The notes: generated by a model not told the origin, from the letters alone. A DNA stretch of 64,000 nt from Caldisericia bacterium (GCA_017999835.1 JAGNLA010000007.1:1-64000); one strand, 5' to 3'; positions 51,658 through 62,523 are shown, numbered from the stretch's first letter. Made by a program: numbers and translations.

Positions 51658-54600
51658 TGTCTTGCGACCATCCTTATCATATCTCCATCAACAATGAGCT
51701 GGCATGAAAGGAAGGATGCTACGACGTCTATTGGTACAGTCAAACCGCCATCTTTTGTTTTTTCCACTGTCATGCCCAGGCTCACCTTGAAGGTGTCTTC
51801 GCCTAACATCAGTGTAGCATAATTCTTTCCAGCTTCAAACCCAAGCTGTCTGGTGCCGAAGTTGTAGAAAACTGTTGAGTCGTCCTTGGCTCTTGTGCCT
51901 GAGAGCGGAATGAGATCAGCAAAGTCTTTTGTCGACATGGTATAGCTGTTTTCTATCTTTGCTGGCGCTCTTGAAAGTCTGATGAGCTTTGATGCGTTTC
52001 TGGCTACAAGATTCCCTGGCACAAATGAGCAGTTTACCTGTTTGATGATGACTGGGATAACAATTTCACCTGTTCCAATCGAGCTTTCAACAGCGAGAGT
52101 GATTGATTTTGGAATCTCGCCTTTTGAAATATCAAGTGAAACTTTCACTAATCCAGCGTTGTTTTTGATAGTTTCTCCAGTGATCTTGATGTTTTTGTTT
52201 TCGCATGTGATTTTTGCTTCAAGATTGCCGGAACCTGTGTTTGTGACGGTGAACCATGTTGAGATTGTTTGTTCTGTGGAGAAACCTTCAAGAATCGGTT
52301 TCTCAGGGTAGATTGTGAGATTTGTGGAAGATTCCGTTGCGCTGACTATGAACACCCTGTCGTGGGCGTACTCAAAGATTGCTATTTTGCCGTTTTTTAC
52401 AGCCATGTCATAAGGCTGGAGCAGATCAAACGGATTCTGAGCATAGGCCTCAAGTGATGATGGTGTTGTGTAGAGTGCCTCTCTGCCAAGGTTGTTGATG
52501 AATGTTCCTTCGTGGTCGAATATGGCTATGCGGGAATTCCTGGTGTCGAGTATCCATACAAAACCTTTGCCGTCTATATTCATAATGTACGGGGTTACAA
52601 GCTTCCCTGGAGCTTTGCCATATCCACCAAACTCATAAAGGAATTCACCAGTGGTTTTGTCATAAACAAGAACCTTGGACTGAAGTTTGTCAAGCACAAA
52701 GAGCTTTGAGCCGTAAACTTCCAACGAAGAAATGCTTGAAATTTTGCCGTTGCCTGTTCCTCTTGAACCAAACTGTCTCTTAAACTCAACCTCTGTCGGA
52801 TCTTTTTCGTCGTCCAGATATGTTGAAATTGCCTTTATCGGTGTGCTTGAGAAGCTGTCTGCCATGAAAATTTCATTGTTTTCCATGTCAGTGTCATAAT
52901 CTGCGATGTAGACCGGCTCATCAGTAATGGCTGGAATTGTTCTGATAACGTTGTTTTCCTTGTCCGCGATGACAATGATGTAGCAATCGCGTCCAGTCAA
53001 AATGCCTGAACTGTAACCGCTGTCGGTCTTGAGAAGATCCATATAGCTTATTACATCGTCGTTTTTAGTTTTGAAGATAAGATTGTCAATCTTTGCTCCA
53101 AGTTGGCTGTATCTGGTCATTGCGTCTCTTGTGTAACATACCAGGTTGCCTTCCAAATCAAAAGCCAACGAATAAGGGGTAATGTTTGTTCTGTCGTATG
53201 CAACCTGCTTGATAACCGTTGAAAGCTTGAAGTCTTTACCACCACAGGCCAGCAGTGATGCAAATTTCTCATTTGGAAGATACATCACGCCTTTTGTCCA
53301 GAATTTACCATTGCTGTCGACTCTGATGTCGGACATGCCGCCTCTTGCGATAAGTCCGCCGTCATCGAGAGTGACTTTATCAATTCTGTTGAAGCTGGAA
53401 TCAAGATGTTCGATAGTAACATTGTCAAAATCGTCGGTTATCAACCAGAATGTGCCATCATTGTCACCAACAACATAGGAGGGGGCCATTGAGAAGAGAT
53501 CTTCTTCTTCGCTATCTTCGTCGGGATTGTTTTCTTTTTCTTTGAGCAGCGTTCCGGTGCTGTCATACAATCTCAGTGACCATTCACCTGAGGAGAACCA
53601 GTAGGATGCAGAGCTGAATACGAGAATATTCCCGTTTGGAAGCGTTTGTGTTGAATTTGGAGATTCGAGAATAGATTTCTCTGAATCAAGGAAGCTGAAT
53701 TTGTCTATTCTCTTTCCTGACCTGTCGTATTTGAGATAGACTCCATCACTATCGGTAAACACAACCGTGTCATTTGGGCCTGTCTGAAGTGGGATACTGT
53801 AAGTCAAACCATCATCATCAAAGTCTTCCTTCTTGATTAGCTTCCAGTTTGAATCATAGAAGCAAACAATATCGTCGAGTTTGACAACAAGGCTGTTGTC
53901 AGGGAATATAACAAAGCTTTGGCTGCCACGTTCATAATAGTCGGCTCTTGGGTGGAACAGATAGCTCCACGATGCCTCAAGGTCGTCGGATGCTGTTGAT
54001 GGGAAACCAAGACATTTTACAAACTTGCCGTCGTTTGTCCAAACTTCCAAGCCTCTTGTTGTCCAGATGGTCAGTTCTTTGCCTAACCAATAGTCAATGA
54101 CTCTCTCAACTTCTCCTTCAACTGGACCGGCCGAGATGAGCGAAGGTTTTCCATAATCAGTTTCTGATGGATAGTTTGTTGATGATTCCTGTTGTTTTGC
54201 CTGTGCTGAGATTGGGGTGTACGGCTCATTGTTTGTATCTTTTGGGAAGGTGAGCAGATAAGTCTGTGAGTCGGAGTGAATGTCTCCGCCAAAACCGAAT
54301 TTTAACAAGCCGGTAAAGGGGGCAAAGCACGAACCGTCTTTTTCGGTGATTGGCTTCTCAAGGTCAATTTCTTTTGAGAAAGAGTTAATGGAAAGTGTTG
54401 CCTTGCTTGAGTCTATCTGGCCTGAAACATTCATCGAGCCATTGCCAAATGATATATTTTTGCCATCTTTTACAAACTTGAGACCGAGCATCCCGAAGGT
54501 GTTGGTCATGTTGATGTAGGTGTTCTGGTTGATGGTGTCAGCACCCAGGTATGACGTTGAAGCAGTGTATTTGTCGTTTGCAAAAATGGATTTCTTGCCA

Positions 54601-57600
54601 ATTGTTCCTCCGATTGAGGAGACAGGCAGGAATATACAGTTAACGTCGGTTTTTGATATGGAACCATCAGCTTTTTTGAGTGTTATTGTCAGAGGACTTG
54701 GTGCAGGAGTCATGTAAAGGGCGAATCGGCCTTTGCCGTCTGAACGTGTAATCCTTCCACCTGCCATGACCATTGAGTCTGGGGAGGTTGCTCCGGAAAG
54801 CACAAAAGGTTTGTCCGGGAGGATGTCTCCGTCTTTAATGCTGAGGTCTGAGAACGGTTTCTCTGACTGTTGGTCAACTTTTGTTTCAAACACTCTGATT
54901 CGCAATGTTGCCTTGTTGTCTGCTGTGTTTACATCCCCCTCTGCCTTCACAGTAGCTGTGTAGGTGAGAATGCCTGGTGTTGTCTGCGATGGAATGTCAA
55001 ACTCGATAGTCTTGCTTGACATCTTTTCGAGCGAGTCAATCTTTTGTGAAGCGTTAAGTTGCTCGACATCGACATCGAGTCCTGTGAGTTTGGTGTTACC
55101 GATGTTTTTTACTGTAACTTGAAGTTTTGCAGATTGCCCTACAGAAATCCTTCCTGGATCTGAATTCATACCCTCAAGGGTCAGCGATGCATCGGGCTGT
55201 GGCCTGAGGTTATATGTAGCGAGATTGAACAGGAGCTGCATGTCTTTGTCGGTTTCGAACTTTGGAAGGTATGAGAAGAATATGTGTTTGGTGTTTGCAG
55301 CTACGATGTTTTTACCATCATCAGATTTTGCAAGTATCTGTGCGCCTTTTGCGTTGCTTTCCCACGTTCCTTCAATTGGTGTGTTGCAGGCGGCAGTGTT
55401 GATTGAGATGGTGTCACCTTCGAGTTTTGAAAAAACGGCGTGATCCTTGTTTGCAATCTTGACTGTTGCCTGGCCGCACACTTCGTTGTCGTAGTCGATC
55501 TGGTCAGAGAAGCCAAATGCTTCAGCAAGCGTTGAGTATGCCGGTCCGTTTGAGGATGTGCCAAGACATCCAAGACCGACAATTGTGCCACCACTTGCCT
55601 GGAATTCTCCGAGAGCCTTGACAAGCGTTGAAGAATACGGATTGCCAAATCCAGGCGATGCCACAATCAGCGTGTCAACGCCGAGATTTTTGAAATTTTC
55701 ATACTTTGCCCCGAAAACAAGATCCCAGTAAGAATCTGAACCTATTTTTGCTATTTCAGCTGGAACCGATGAGTTCTGTTTAGTCATTTCTTCATATTTT
55801 TCTGTGTTGAAAATTTTGTCAGCTTTTGACCTGTTGAACAGATATGAAATCATGATGCCGGCCTTTGCGGTGTCGCCGTTTGTTATGTTGAGGTCTTTCT
55901 CGAATGTGTTGTCCTTTGGATATTGTTCTTTTTCGTCTGCTTTGACCTCGAATTTTATTTTGTGTTTGCTGATATCCATTCCGTCCATGAAGAAGGTCAT
56001 TGGTCGATATTCAAAAGTGTCCAAAGATTTGATTTTTCTTGTTTCAACAATTTTGTCATCGAGAAGGAATGACACTTCTACGTTATTGACCTTCTTGATT
56101 CCATCGTTGTTGACATCTATCAAGAATCTGAGTTTCTCATTTGGTTTCCTGGTATAGAATGTTGTTTTGTTTGTTATGGAGATATCGGTATTGGCGCTTC
56201 CGAGATAATAGAACCAAACCTCAGATTTGTTTGGCAGATCAATTCTTGCATGCCAGAGAGTTTTTGTTTTTGGCTTGTGTGTAACTGAATATTGCTTTTC
56301 TCCGACCTGCTTAAATTCTGTCTTTTCGACGATCTTGTTGTCGTCATCAAGATCAATAACCCTTAGGCTTCCGACTTTGAGGTCGGTTTTCATGTTGATG
56401 GTGTTTGCGTCAATGTAGGACAGGATTGGTATGCTTACCATACCCTTGGTCATTGGGCAACCCTTGAATTCAATTTCAGGCTGTCTGTGTGGCGAACCCT
56501 CTGGTGTTGAAGGGAGCTTGATTGTAGGATCGCCGAAGAAAACAAAGCAGTAAGTTGTTTTCCCTGACGAAAACCATCCACGTTCCGAACCGGTGTATTT
56601 TGTAAAGGCATTGACCATTATCTGGCCGAGAGTGTCAGACCAGTTGTGGTAGGCGTTAATGACTTCCTTGGCACATCTGTCAATTTCCGAGAAAGGTTCG
56701 GTTTTTACAACACCTGATTCGACAGACCAGTTTACGCCTGCGTAATTAAGCCTTGTTCCGCCAAAATAGGCAATTGGTCCGCCTGGTGAGACCATACATG
56801 CTTGACCGAATGAAAGACCTTTTGAGTTTGGATATTTGTCGAGCTTGTAGTTGACCACGTCTGCGTCGTACATGCCATTGAGACAGGCAACGCTGACAAG
56901 GATTGGCAATTTTGCTCTTTTTGGGAGCGCCATGACGTCGTCGGATGTTATCTTGCCTGGCTCGGTGATAATTGCATCTCCACTGCCGTGTGAATCGACA
57001 TAAACGAAACCAACTTCGTCTGCAAAGGCTTTTTTCATTGGTTCGGTTTCAAATTTCTTGTCAGTCATGTAGTACTTGTTGACTTTGAAATTGTCCACCA
57101 GACCGTCGTCAACGAGACTTTGGCAGGCCAGTTCACCTTCGAATCCACCAGAGAACGGGTCACCGCCGCAGAGGTTGATCGAGTGGAACCAGTCAGCGCT
57201 CAGAGCCTTTCTGTAGTCAATTATTTTGCTGACCACAGTTTCTGCTTCCTGTGTGTTTCTGACGGGTAGTCTGCCGACGGCAAAGTCAGGAACGAAATCG
57301 AGGTCGGGTGAAGAATAATAAAGGTCTGACGGTACATATCTGTCAACTTTCATGTATGTATAGCCGTTAATGTAATAGAATGATGGCGGTACGAGTGTGC
57401 CATCGCCAAGAATTGTTATATAGCCGATTTTTCCAACCTGAGTAAGAAGATATGACCTGATCCTTTTTACAAAGTCGTAGTCATAGTTTTTCATGTATTC
57501 TTTGTCTGACTTGGAGAAATTGGCTGGGCCCCTATCTTCAGGTTCTTCTTTCTGTGGCTCGTATTTCCCTTTCAAATTTTCTATTTCGACGACCTCAACC

Positions 57601-58289
57601 TGATAGCCTGAATCTTTCTGGGATTTTGCAAGTTTATCGGCCTGTGTTTTGAGTTTGCTTGATGTCAAGATGATCGCTTTGCTCATCGTTTCGTCATCGC
57701 TGCCAAAGCTCTTGACTGAAGCCTGGGATTCAAGTTCAACCTGGATTTCAAGTTCAGTTGCGATTGACATTGATTTTGTATCATAGTCGAGAATGATAGG
57801 ATTGATTCTGATTGTGGCAAAATTACCATTCATTCCTGATTCGGTTTTGAAGTTGCCTAGATTTGCTGGGTATAGACCCGTGGGAGTCTGGTTTTTAAGC
57901 TCTGCCAATGGCTGTTCTTGCCAGATTTTTGGCTGGTAGTCGTTTAGCTCGGGCATTGGTCTTTTGACAAAATTGCAGCTTGCAATCCTGACTGATTGAG
58001 CAGCGTAGCCTTCTGGAATCTGAATCCTCATCGGAGCATATGGAATTTGAGGTTTTCCAATGTCGCATGTTTGTTCAAAACCTTCCAATACAAGTTTCCC
58101 CTGAAAAACTGAGAGACTGGATGGGTTAATAGTCAGTCTTTGACTGATCGATCTTGTGAAGGTTCGCCCCAACAAAAAATCACCTGTAGGTACGGGACAT
58201 GATGGTTTCTGTGCTGCAAGACCAAATCCTGCCGGAATCACAGATAAAGCAAATACAAAAACGAGTGCTAACAGCGTGAATTTTTTCAT
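51654..58289 (-). CDS. Giant secreted C25 (gingipain-like) cysteine peptidase with CARDB, propeller and stalk domains
   Basis: 2211 residues. Signal peptide ~1-25, propeptide-like region to ~195, C25 catalytic domain ~200-600 with His434 in VDSHGSG and Cys469 in SVACLNG. Then beta-sandwich domains (~720-800), a class-I GATase-like fold (~815-1010), a CARDB-like domain (~1040-1130), a stalk-like region (~1200-1370), repeated NHL/propeller blades (~1390-1950) and a final stalk domain (~2090-2211). Gingipain relatives act as surface proteases or as sortases of type IX systems, but no T9SS C-terminal domain is seen. Ribosome site AGGAGGAG precedes ATG 58289. Part of the GAF-kinase-propeller operon. 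Confidence 0.82.
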   Translation of the reverse strand: MKKFTLLALVFVFALSVIPAGFGLAAQKPSCPVPTGDFLLGRTFTRSISQRLTINPSSLSVFQGKLVLEGFEQTCDIGKPQIPYAPMRIQIPEGYAAQSVRIASCNFVKRPMPELNDYQPKIWQEQPLAELKNQTPTGLYPANLGNFKTESGMNGNFATIRINPIILDYDTKSMSIATELEIQVELESQASVKSFGSDDETMSKAIILTSSKLKTQADKLAKSQKDSGYQVEVVEIENLKGKYEPQKEEPEDRGPANFSKSDKEYMKNYDYDFVKRIRSYLLTQVGKIGYITILGDGTLVPPSFYYINGYTYMKVDRYVPSDLYYSSPDLDFVPDFAVGRLPVRNTQEAETVVSKIIDYRKALSADWFHSINLCGGDPFSGGFEGELACQSLVDDGLVDNFKVNKYYMTDKKFETEPMKKAFADEVGFVYVDSHGSGDAIITEPGKITSDDVMALPKRAKLPILVSVACLNGMYDADVVNYKLDKYPNSKGLSFGQACMVSPGGPIAYFGGTRLNYAGVNWSVESGVVKTEPFSEIDRCAKEVINAYHNWSDTLGQIMVNAFTKYTGSERGWFSSGKTTYCFVFFGDPTIKLPSTPEGSPHRQPEIEFKGCPMTKGMVSIPILSYIDANTINMKTDLKVGSLRVIDLDDDNKIVEKTEFKQVGEKQYSVTHKPKTKTLWHARIDLPNKSEVWFYYLGSANTDISITNKTTFYTRKPNEKLRFLIDVNNDGIKKVNNVEVSFLLDDKIVETRKIKSLDTFEYRPMTFFMDGMDISKHKIKFEVKADEKEQYPKDNTFEKDLNITNGDTAKAGIMISYLFNRSKADKIFNTEKYEEMTKQNSSVPAEIAKIGSDSYWDLVFGAKYENFKNLGVDTLIVASPGFGNPYSSTLVKALGEFQASGGTIVGLGCLGTSSNGPAYSTLAEAFGFSDQIDYDNEVCGQATVKIANKDHAVFSKLEGDTISINTAACNTPIEGTWESNAKGAQILAKSDDGKNIVAANTKHIFFSYLPKFETDKDMQLLFNLATYNLRPQPDASLTLEGMNSDPGRISVGQSAKLQVTVKNIGNTKLTGLDVDVEQLNASQKIDSLEKMSSKTIEFDIPSQTTPGILTYTATVKAEGDVNTADNKATLRIRVFETKVDQQSEKPFSDLSIKDGDILPDKPFVLSGATSPDSMVMAGGRITRSDGKGRFALYMTPAPSPLTITLKKADGSISKTDVNCIFLPVSSIGGTIGKKSIFANDKYTASTSYLGADTINQNTYINMTNTFGMLGLKFVKDGKNISFGNGSMNVSGQIDSSKATLSINSFSKEIDLEKPITEKDGSCFAPFTGLLKFGFGGDIHSDSQTYLLTFPKDTNNEPYTPISAQAKQQESSTNYPSETDYGKPSLISAGPVEGEVERVIDYWLGKELTIWTTRGLEVWTNDGKFVKCLGFPSTASDDLEASWSYLFHPRADYYERGSQSFVIFPDNSLVVKLDDIVCFYDSNWKLIKKEDFDDDGLTYSIPLQTGPNDTVVFTDSDGVYLKYDRSGKRIDKFSFLDSEKSILESPNSTQTLPNGNILVFSSASYWFSSGEWSLRLYDSTGTLLKEKENNPDEDSEEEDLFSMAPSYVVGDNDGTFWLITDDFDNVTIEHLDSSFNRIDKVTLDDGGLIARGGMSDIRVDSNGKFWTKGVMYLPNEKFASLLACGGKDFKLSTVIKQVAYDRTNITPYSLAFDLEGNLVCYTRDAMTRYSQLGAKIDNLIFKTKNDDVISYMDLLKTDSGYSSGILTGRDCYIIVIADKENNVIRTIPAITDEPVYIADYDTDMENNEIFMADSFSSTPIKAISTYLDDEKDPTEVEFKRQFGSRGTGNGKISSISSLEVYGSKLFVLDKLQSKVLVYDKTTGEFLYEFGGYGKAPGKLVTPYIMNIDGKGFVWILDTRNSRIAIFDHEGTFINNLGREALYTTPSSLEAYAQNPFDLLQPYDMAVKNGKIAIFEYAHDRVFIVSATESSTNLTIYPEKPILEGFSTEQTISTWFTVTNTGSGNLEAKITCENKNIKITGETIKNNAGLVKVSLDISKGEIPKSITLAVESSIGTGEIVIPVIIKQVNCSFVPGNLVARNASKLIRLSRAPAKIENSYTMSTKDFADLIPLSGTRAKDDSTVFYNFGTRQLGFEAGKNYATLMLGEDTFKVSLGMTVEKTKDGGLTVPIDVVASFLSCQLIVDGDMIRMVARQ

Positions 58290-58312
58290 TCTCCTCCTAT
58301 TTCCAAAAAAAA

Positions 58313-60640
58313 TTATGGCAGGTAGACTAACCTGATTTTTTTGGTTGCCTTATCCCAGTATACCTCGCAGTCAAGAATGTCAGTAAAAAAAGACAGAGGC
58401 AAGCAAGGTTTACCCGACTTGAGTTCAGGGGCTGGTTTCATTGATAGCGACGAAGTTTGATCGTCTCTTTGCATGGTTACGGATTCTGAGCCGATTTCGC
58501 ATACAACCCAAATATTCTTTCTGGGGAAGTTAACGGAAACATATCCTGAATCAAATTCTGCCGCTCCACCGAAGCTGGATGTGATAAACTGAAGAGGGAT
58601 CATTGTTGAACCGTCTTTGATGTACGGTGCAGTCGGCATATCAATTTTTTTCCCGTTAACCGTGATTGTTTTGACACCGACCTGGAATCCAACATCCATT
58701 TGTTGAGGCATTGATTCAGGAATCTTGAGGACGCATGGGATGACAAATCTGCCGGCATTGCTTTCCAGAACAAGATTCTCCATGTAGGTCATGTTTGGGA
58801 TAAAGTGCAGAGTTTTCGCCTTCACTTTGACGATGACCTCGTCCCCTTTGACAATTCTGGTTGAAAGACTGATCCATTTTGGAATTTGGGTGAAATAGCC
58901 CTCAAGGCTGTCTCCTCCAATGTTTTGAATCACAATTTCCTGGTCTTCTTCTGAATCCTGCAAAACGTATTTGAAATCAACAATCTCAGGGTTGATTTTG
59001 ATTTTTGGCGACTCGAGAAGCATTTCTTTTGGGAATCTCACAAGCCTCATGGCCATCATGTCCAGCGTATATATCCACTGACCAAATCTGGCAATGGCAA
59101 CTGGATATGTGAAAGAGTCGAGATTCGAATCATATGCAATCTTTTCATTGGAAGGTTTATGGGCAGTGAACGGACCATCATCCTTGCCAAATGATCTGAG
59201 AATTTTCCCGGAGTGGTCAACAAGAATAACCGAAGACTCGCAGCAAACAATGATTCTATGTTCAGAGAGCATGATGCAGTCGGTTGGAGAGTCGTTGAGA
59301 GTCATTGAATTTGTCAGCTTGCCTGTGGAATCGAAGATCATAATCCTGGAGTCATAGAAATCGGTTACGGCAAAATGAGTGCCAATGGAGCTGATGGATG
59401 TCGGTTTGTTCCATGTTTGTTTCTCAAGGACAGTGTCGATTTTTTCTGAGCCATTGTACCGGAGTACCGAGTCTTTTTTCAGGACAAGAATTGTCCCATT
59501 TGGCTCAAAATCTGTGTCGATAGCGTCTGCTTCCGGTATTTCAAAAGCCTTTTCTCCGACCCTTGTGGTCAGAAGAACAGTTTTGTCATTGACAATCGAA
59601 ACAAGGTCTTTTGAAATGGCAATTTTACTGGTCGGCAAATTTTGGTCAATCTTGTAAAGCGGATTGCCTTTCTGGTCGATGACCCTGATGGTTCCGTTGC
59701 CGGAGTCGCTGATGAAAATTCTACCGTTTTCATCAATTGCAAAACCGGATGGCAGACAGAGCTTTTCGGGATCATGCTCAAGCTTGACGGTCACTTTTCC
59801 GGTCTCGTCCAGCTGGAGTAGCTCATGTGTGTCGGTTGAAGAAACAAGCGCCTTCCCGTTGTCAATGGCAATCGAACTGTATCTGCCTGTTGCAGTCTTT
59901 GGGGCAAAACTCATCGTTTTTGATGGGATCCCGCCAAAGGTGTAAATTTTTACTTGATTATCGTCAAGGATGTAGAGTTTTTGAGTATAATCGGATGTCA
60001 GGCACATGGGATTTTTGAATGGGCCGATAGTTTTTATCTTGGCCATTGCACCGGACAGAATGAGAACTGATTTTGTTTCCTGCTCAAGCAAAAAATACCC
60101 ATCATTTGCAGGTACAATTGCCATGGGGGATTTGAAATTATCAATGATTTTGTATGGCTCAAGCGAGCTTTCGAGAATAAAGATTTTGCCAATATCTGGG
60201 TCACAGACGTAGATTTTGCCACGAGTGTCCACGCTCAATCCACAAGGGTTCTTCAGCTCAACGTCCTTAAATCTCGTTATGTTCTTTTTAAAATTACCCG
60301 ATAGGTCAAAGACTTTGAGCATACCAACATCTGATACCAAGATATAATCTTTTATAACAAGGATGTCGGATGGATCGATGAAGGTTTCTTCAGTGAAACC
60401 GTAACCGCCGAATTTGAATTTCAGTTTGAAATCCTTTGAGAAACAAAAGATTTCGTTGGTGCCGTGGCAGTATAAATAGACATTTCCAGACTTGTCAGTG
60501 CTGACGCTACCAGGCTCCACAACCGATTCCAAAGGCTGGCCACCAAGCAGTAGTTCGGCTTGGTTGTCCTGCGAACGCATTGGCGCCGTTTGAAGGCTCA
60601 ATGCCAATGCGACTAGAATCAACAAGCTTTTCTTGATCAT
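58313..60640 (-). CDS. Secreted NHL-propeller protein with C-terminal stalk domain
   Basis: 775 residues. Signal peptide ~1-23, then NHL/six-bladed-propeller repeats (~30-515) with recurring blades such as LSVDTRGKIYVCDPDIGKI and FAIDENGRIFISDSGNGTIRV. A beta-sandwich (~545-640) and a copper-amine-oxidase-N stalk domain (~650-775; STMIPLQFITSS, KPCLPLSFFTDI) follow. Propellers usually bind ligands or proteins. Its start overlaps the stop of the kinase gene (ATGA), and the giant peptidase begins 23 nt after its stop. The propeller blades resemble those of the peptidase, suggesting shared ligands or assembly. Confidence 0.82.
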   Translation of the reverse strand: MIKKSLLILVALALSLQTAPMRSQDNQAELLLGGQPLESVVEPGSVSTDKSGNVYLYCHGTNEIFCFSKDFKLKFKFGGYGFTEETFIDPSDILVIKDYILVSDVGMLKVFDLSGNFKKNITRFKDVELKNPCGLSVDTRGKIYVCDPDIGKIFILESSLEPYKIIDNFKSPMAIVPANDGYFLLEQETKSVLILSGAMAKIKTIGPFKNPMCLTSDYTQKLYILDDNQVKIYTFGGIPSKTMSFAPKTATGRYSSIAIDNGKALVSSTDTHELLQLDETGKVTVKLEHDPEKLCLPSGFAIDENGRIFISDSGNGTIRVIDQKGNPLYKIDQNLPTSKIAISKDLVSIVNDKTVLLTTRVGEKAFEIPEADAIDTDFEPNGTILVLKKDSVLRYNGSEKIDTVLEKQTWNKPTSISSIGTHFAVTDFYDSRIMIFDSTGKLTNSMTLNDSPTDCIMLSEHRIIVCCESSVILVDHSGKILRSFGKDDGPFTAHKPSNEKIAYDSNLDSFTYPVAIARFGQWIYTLDMMAMRLVRFPKEMLLESPKIKINPEIVDFKYVLQDSEEDQEIVIQNIGGDSLEGYFTQIPKWISLSTRIVKGDEVIVKVKAKTLHFIPNMTYMENLVLESNAGRFVIPCVLKIPESMPQQMDVGFQVGVKTITVNGKKIDMPTAPYIKDGSTMIPLQFITSSFGGAAEFDSGYVSVNFPRKNIWVVCEIGSESVTMQRDDQTSSLSMKPAPELKSGKPCLPLSFFTDILDCEVYWDKATKKIRLVYLP

Positions 60641-62523
60641 TTCCTGAATGTCACCGATATCTTTGCAGTCTTGCCGGCCACGACGGATGTTGAGGTTTTG
60701 TAAACCGGGAGACTTGATGATGGCGCTTTGTACCCTGGAGCGACAATTTCAATCTGGTAGGTTCCCGGCGTTTTTTTGAGTGTCACTGAACCTGTTCCAA
60801 CCTGAACACCGTTGACTTTGATATTGGCTGTTGGTACGTTGCAGCTGATTGAAAGAGTGCCTTCTGCTGGTGTGACCGGTTTTTGTGTACTGTCCTGGTT
60901 ACTTGGTTTGCTGGTAGTGTTGCTGGAAGTATTGCTTGAGGATGTGTTACCGCTGCTGGTAGTTTGATTGGAAGGCTTGGTGGGGGTGACGGCTGTTTCG
61001 ATTTTTCCAGTCTCGGAGAATGTCAGGCTAAGGCTGATGACTACAGGTTCACCTTGGTCTGGTGTGAGTGTAATAAAACCTTTGTAGGATTTGCCTGGTT
61101 GGATTTTATTCGGGTTTATCGATATTGGAATGGCTTTTGAAACGTTCTGCTCAAGAGTCATGCTCTCAGAATCAACCGAAACCCAGTCAGCGCTGATTTC
61201 TTTTTTGACAATGAGCTTGTACTGACCGACATTTTTAATTTTTATTTCCTGAGGACCTGGGATTTTCTCAACTTTTCCCCATGCAATATTTTTTGATGTC
61301 AGGAGCGAAAGCTTGCCTGGTTTTTGAAGATTTATTGTTTCAAGCGGAAGAAGTTCGCCTGATTTTATCTCTATTTGTTTTGTGTTTGAGACATAGCCAT
61401 CGAGTTGCAATTCTAGATCGTAAGCACCCGGAGGAAGATCCTCAACAGGTTTGTTAGTTACGCCGTATGATTTGAATTCAGTTTCGGATATGCCTTTGAG
61501 TCTGATCTGGGCACCGGCCGGGTTGGACGTAATAGACACTGAACCTGGTTTTGGTTTGAGCATTTGCCAGCCGAAGAGGAAGCCACCGACAAGGATGGCT
61601 ATCGTTCCAATGATAATTGCGACTTTGGCGATATTGCGTTTGACTCTCGGATTTGATCTGGGGACTTTTTTGGCTTTAACGGCTCCCTGTTTGTGTCCAC
61701 CAAATTTGGCTGCCAGTATCGAGAGGGCTGAAAGTAGTTCTGCACAGTTCTGATAGCGATCATCAGGGTTTTTAGCCATCATGTGTCCAATGACATCAAT
61801 AATGTCCTGAGGCACGTCTTTCCTGAGATTGTTGAGCGGGAACGGTTCCTTGGTAATGTGCATGTTGAGAACGCCCCATGGGGTGTCCGATTCGAACGGG
61901 ACTTCGCCAGCAAGCATCTCGTAGAACACAACGCCAAGCGAATAGAAATCTGTTCTGCCGTCAACCTTTAGCCCCTGAGCCTGCTCGGGTGACATATACT
62001 CAGGAGTGCCGATGAAGCTGCCGGTTGTGGTCATGGTGGCAAAATCTCTGGACTTTGCGATACCAAAGTCCATTATTTTGACTTGACCGGTAGGGGTTAT
62101 CATCAGGTTCTGACTCTTTATGTCTCGATGAGCGATGATGCCTGATTTGTAAGCTCTGTCTAGAGCCTTTACCGACTGAATCATATAGCTTATAGCTTCA
62201 GACAAAGGAAGCGGGCCTGTTTGTTCAATGTGTGAAGTAAGAGTTTTGCCCTCGATGAATTCCATCACCATGAAATAGGTCTGGCCTTCGTTTCCAAAGT
62301 CCATGACCGCACAGATATTTTCATGTTGGAGTTTCATTGCAGACTCAGCTTCGCGCTTGAAACGTTCGATGTAATCTGCGCCTTGAGTGTACTGTTCCCT
62401 GAGAATTTTTAAGGCGACAATCTGACCCTTTGTGATGTCACGGGCAAGATAGACTTCAGCCATTCCGCCGCCGCCGACCTTGTCATAAATCTTGTACTTG
62501 CCGCCTAGCGTTCTTCCAATCAT
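60637..62523 (-). CDS. Transmembrane Ser/Thr protein kinase with extracytoplasmic PEGA domains
   Basis: 628 residues. Hanks-type kinase ~8-270: Gly loop GGGGMAEVY, Lys39 in VALKIL, catalytic HRDIKSQN (Asp134), DFG (152-154) and APE-equivalent GTPEYMSPEQ. A juxtamembrane basic segment, a membrane helix (~300-322), a PEGA domain (~326-395), a beta domain (~400-505), a Ser/Thr/Asn-rich linker (~512-552) and a second PEGA domain (~555-628) follow. It is not the PASTA type. All catalytic residues are present. It is coupled by ATGA to the propeller gene and overlaps the TPR-GAF gene by 4 nt, so it probably relays an envelope signal. Confidence 0.93.
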   Translation of the reverse strand: MIGRTLGGKYKIYDKVGGGGMAEVYLARDITKGQIVALKILREQYTQGADYIERFKREAESAMKLQHENICAVMDFGNEGQTYFMVMEFIEGKTLTSHIEQTGPLPLSEAISYMIQSVKALDRAYKSGIIAHRDIKSQNLMITPTGQVKIMDFGIAKSRDFATMTTTGSFIGTPEYMSPEQAQGLKVDGRTDFYSLGVVFYEMLAGEVPFESDTPWGVLNMHITKEPFPLNNLRKDVPQDIIDVIGHMMAKNPDDRYQNCAELLSALSILAAKFGGHKQGAVKAKKVPRSNPRVKRNIAKVAIIIGTIAILVGGFLFGWQMLKPKPGSVSITSNPAGAQIRLKGISETEFKSYGVTNKPVEDLPPGAYDLELQLDGYVSNTKQIEIKSGELLPLETINLQKPGKLSLLTSKNIAWGKVEKIPGPQEIKIKNVGQYKLIVKKEISADWVSVDSESMTLEQNVSKAIPISINPNKIQPGKSYKGFITLTPDQGEPVVISLSLTFSETGKIETAVTPTKPSNQTTSSGNTSSSNTSSNTTSKPSNQDSTQKPVTPAEGTLSISCNVPTANIKVNGVQVGTGSVTLKKTPGTYQIEIVAPGYKAPSSSLPVYKTSTSVVAGKTAKISVTFRK

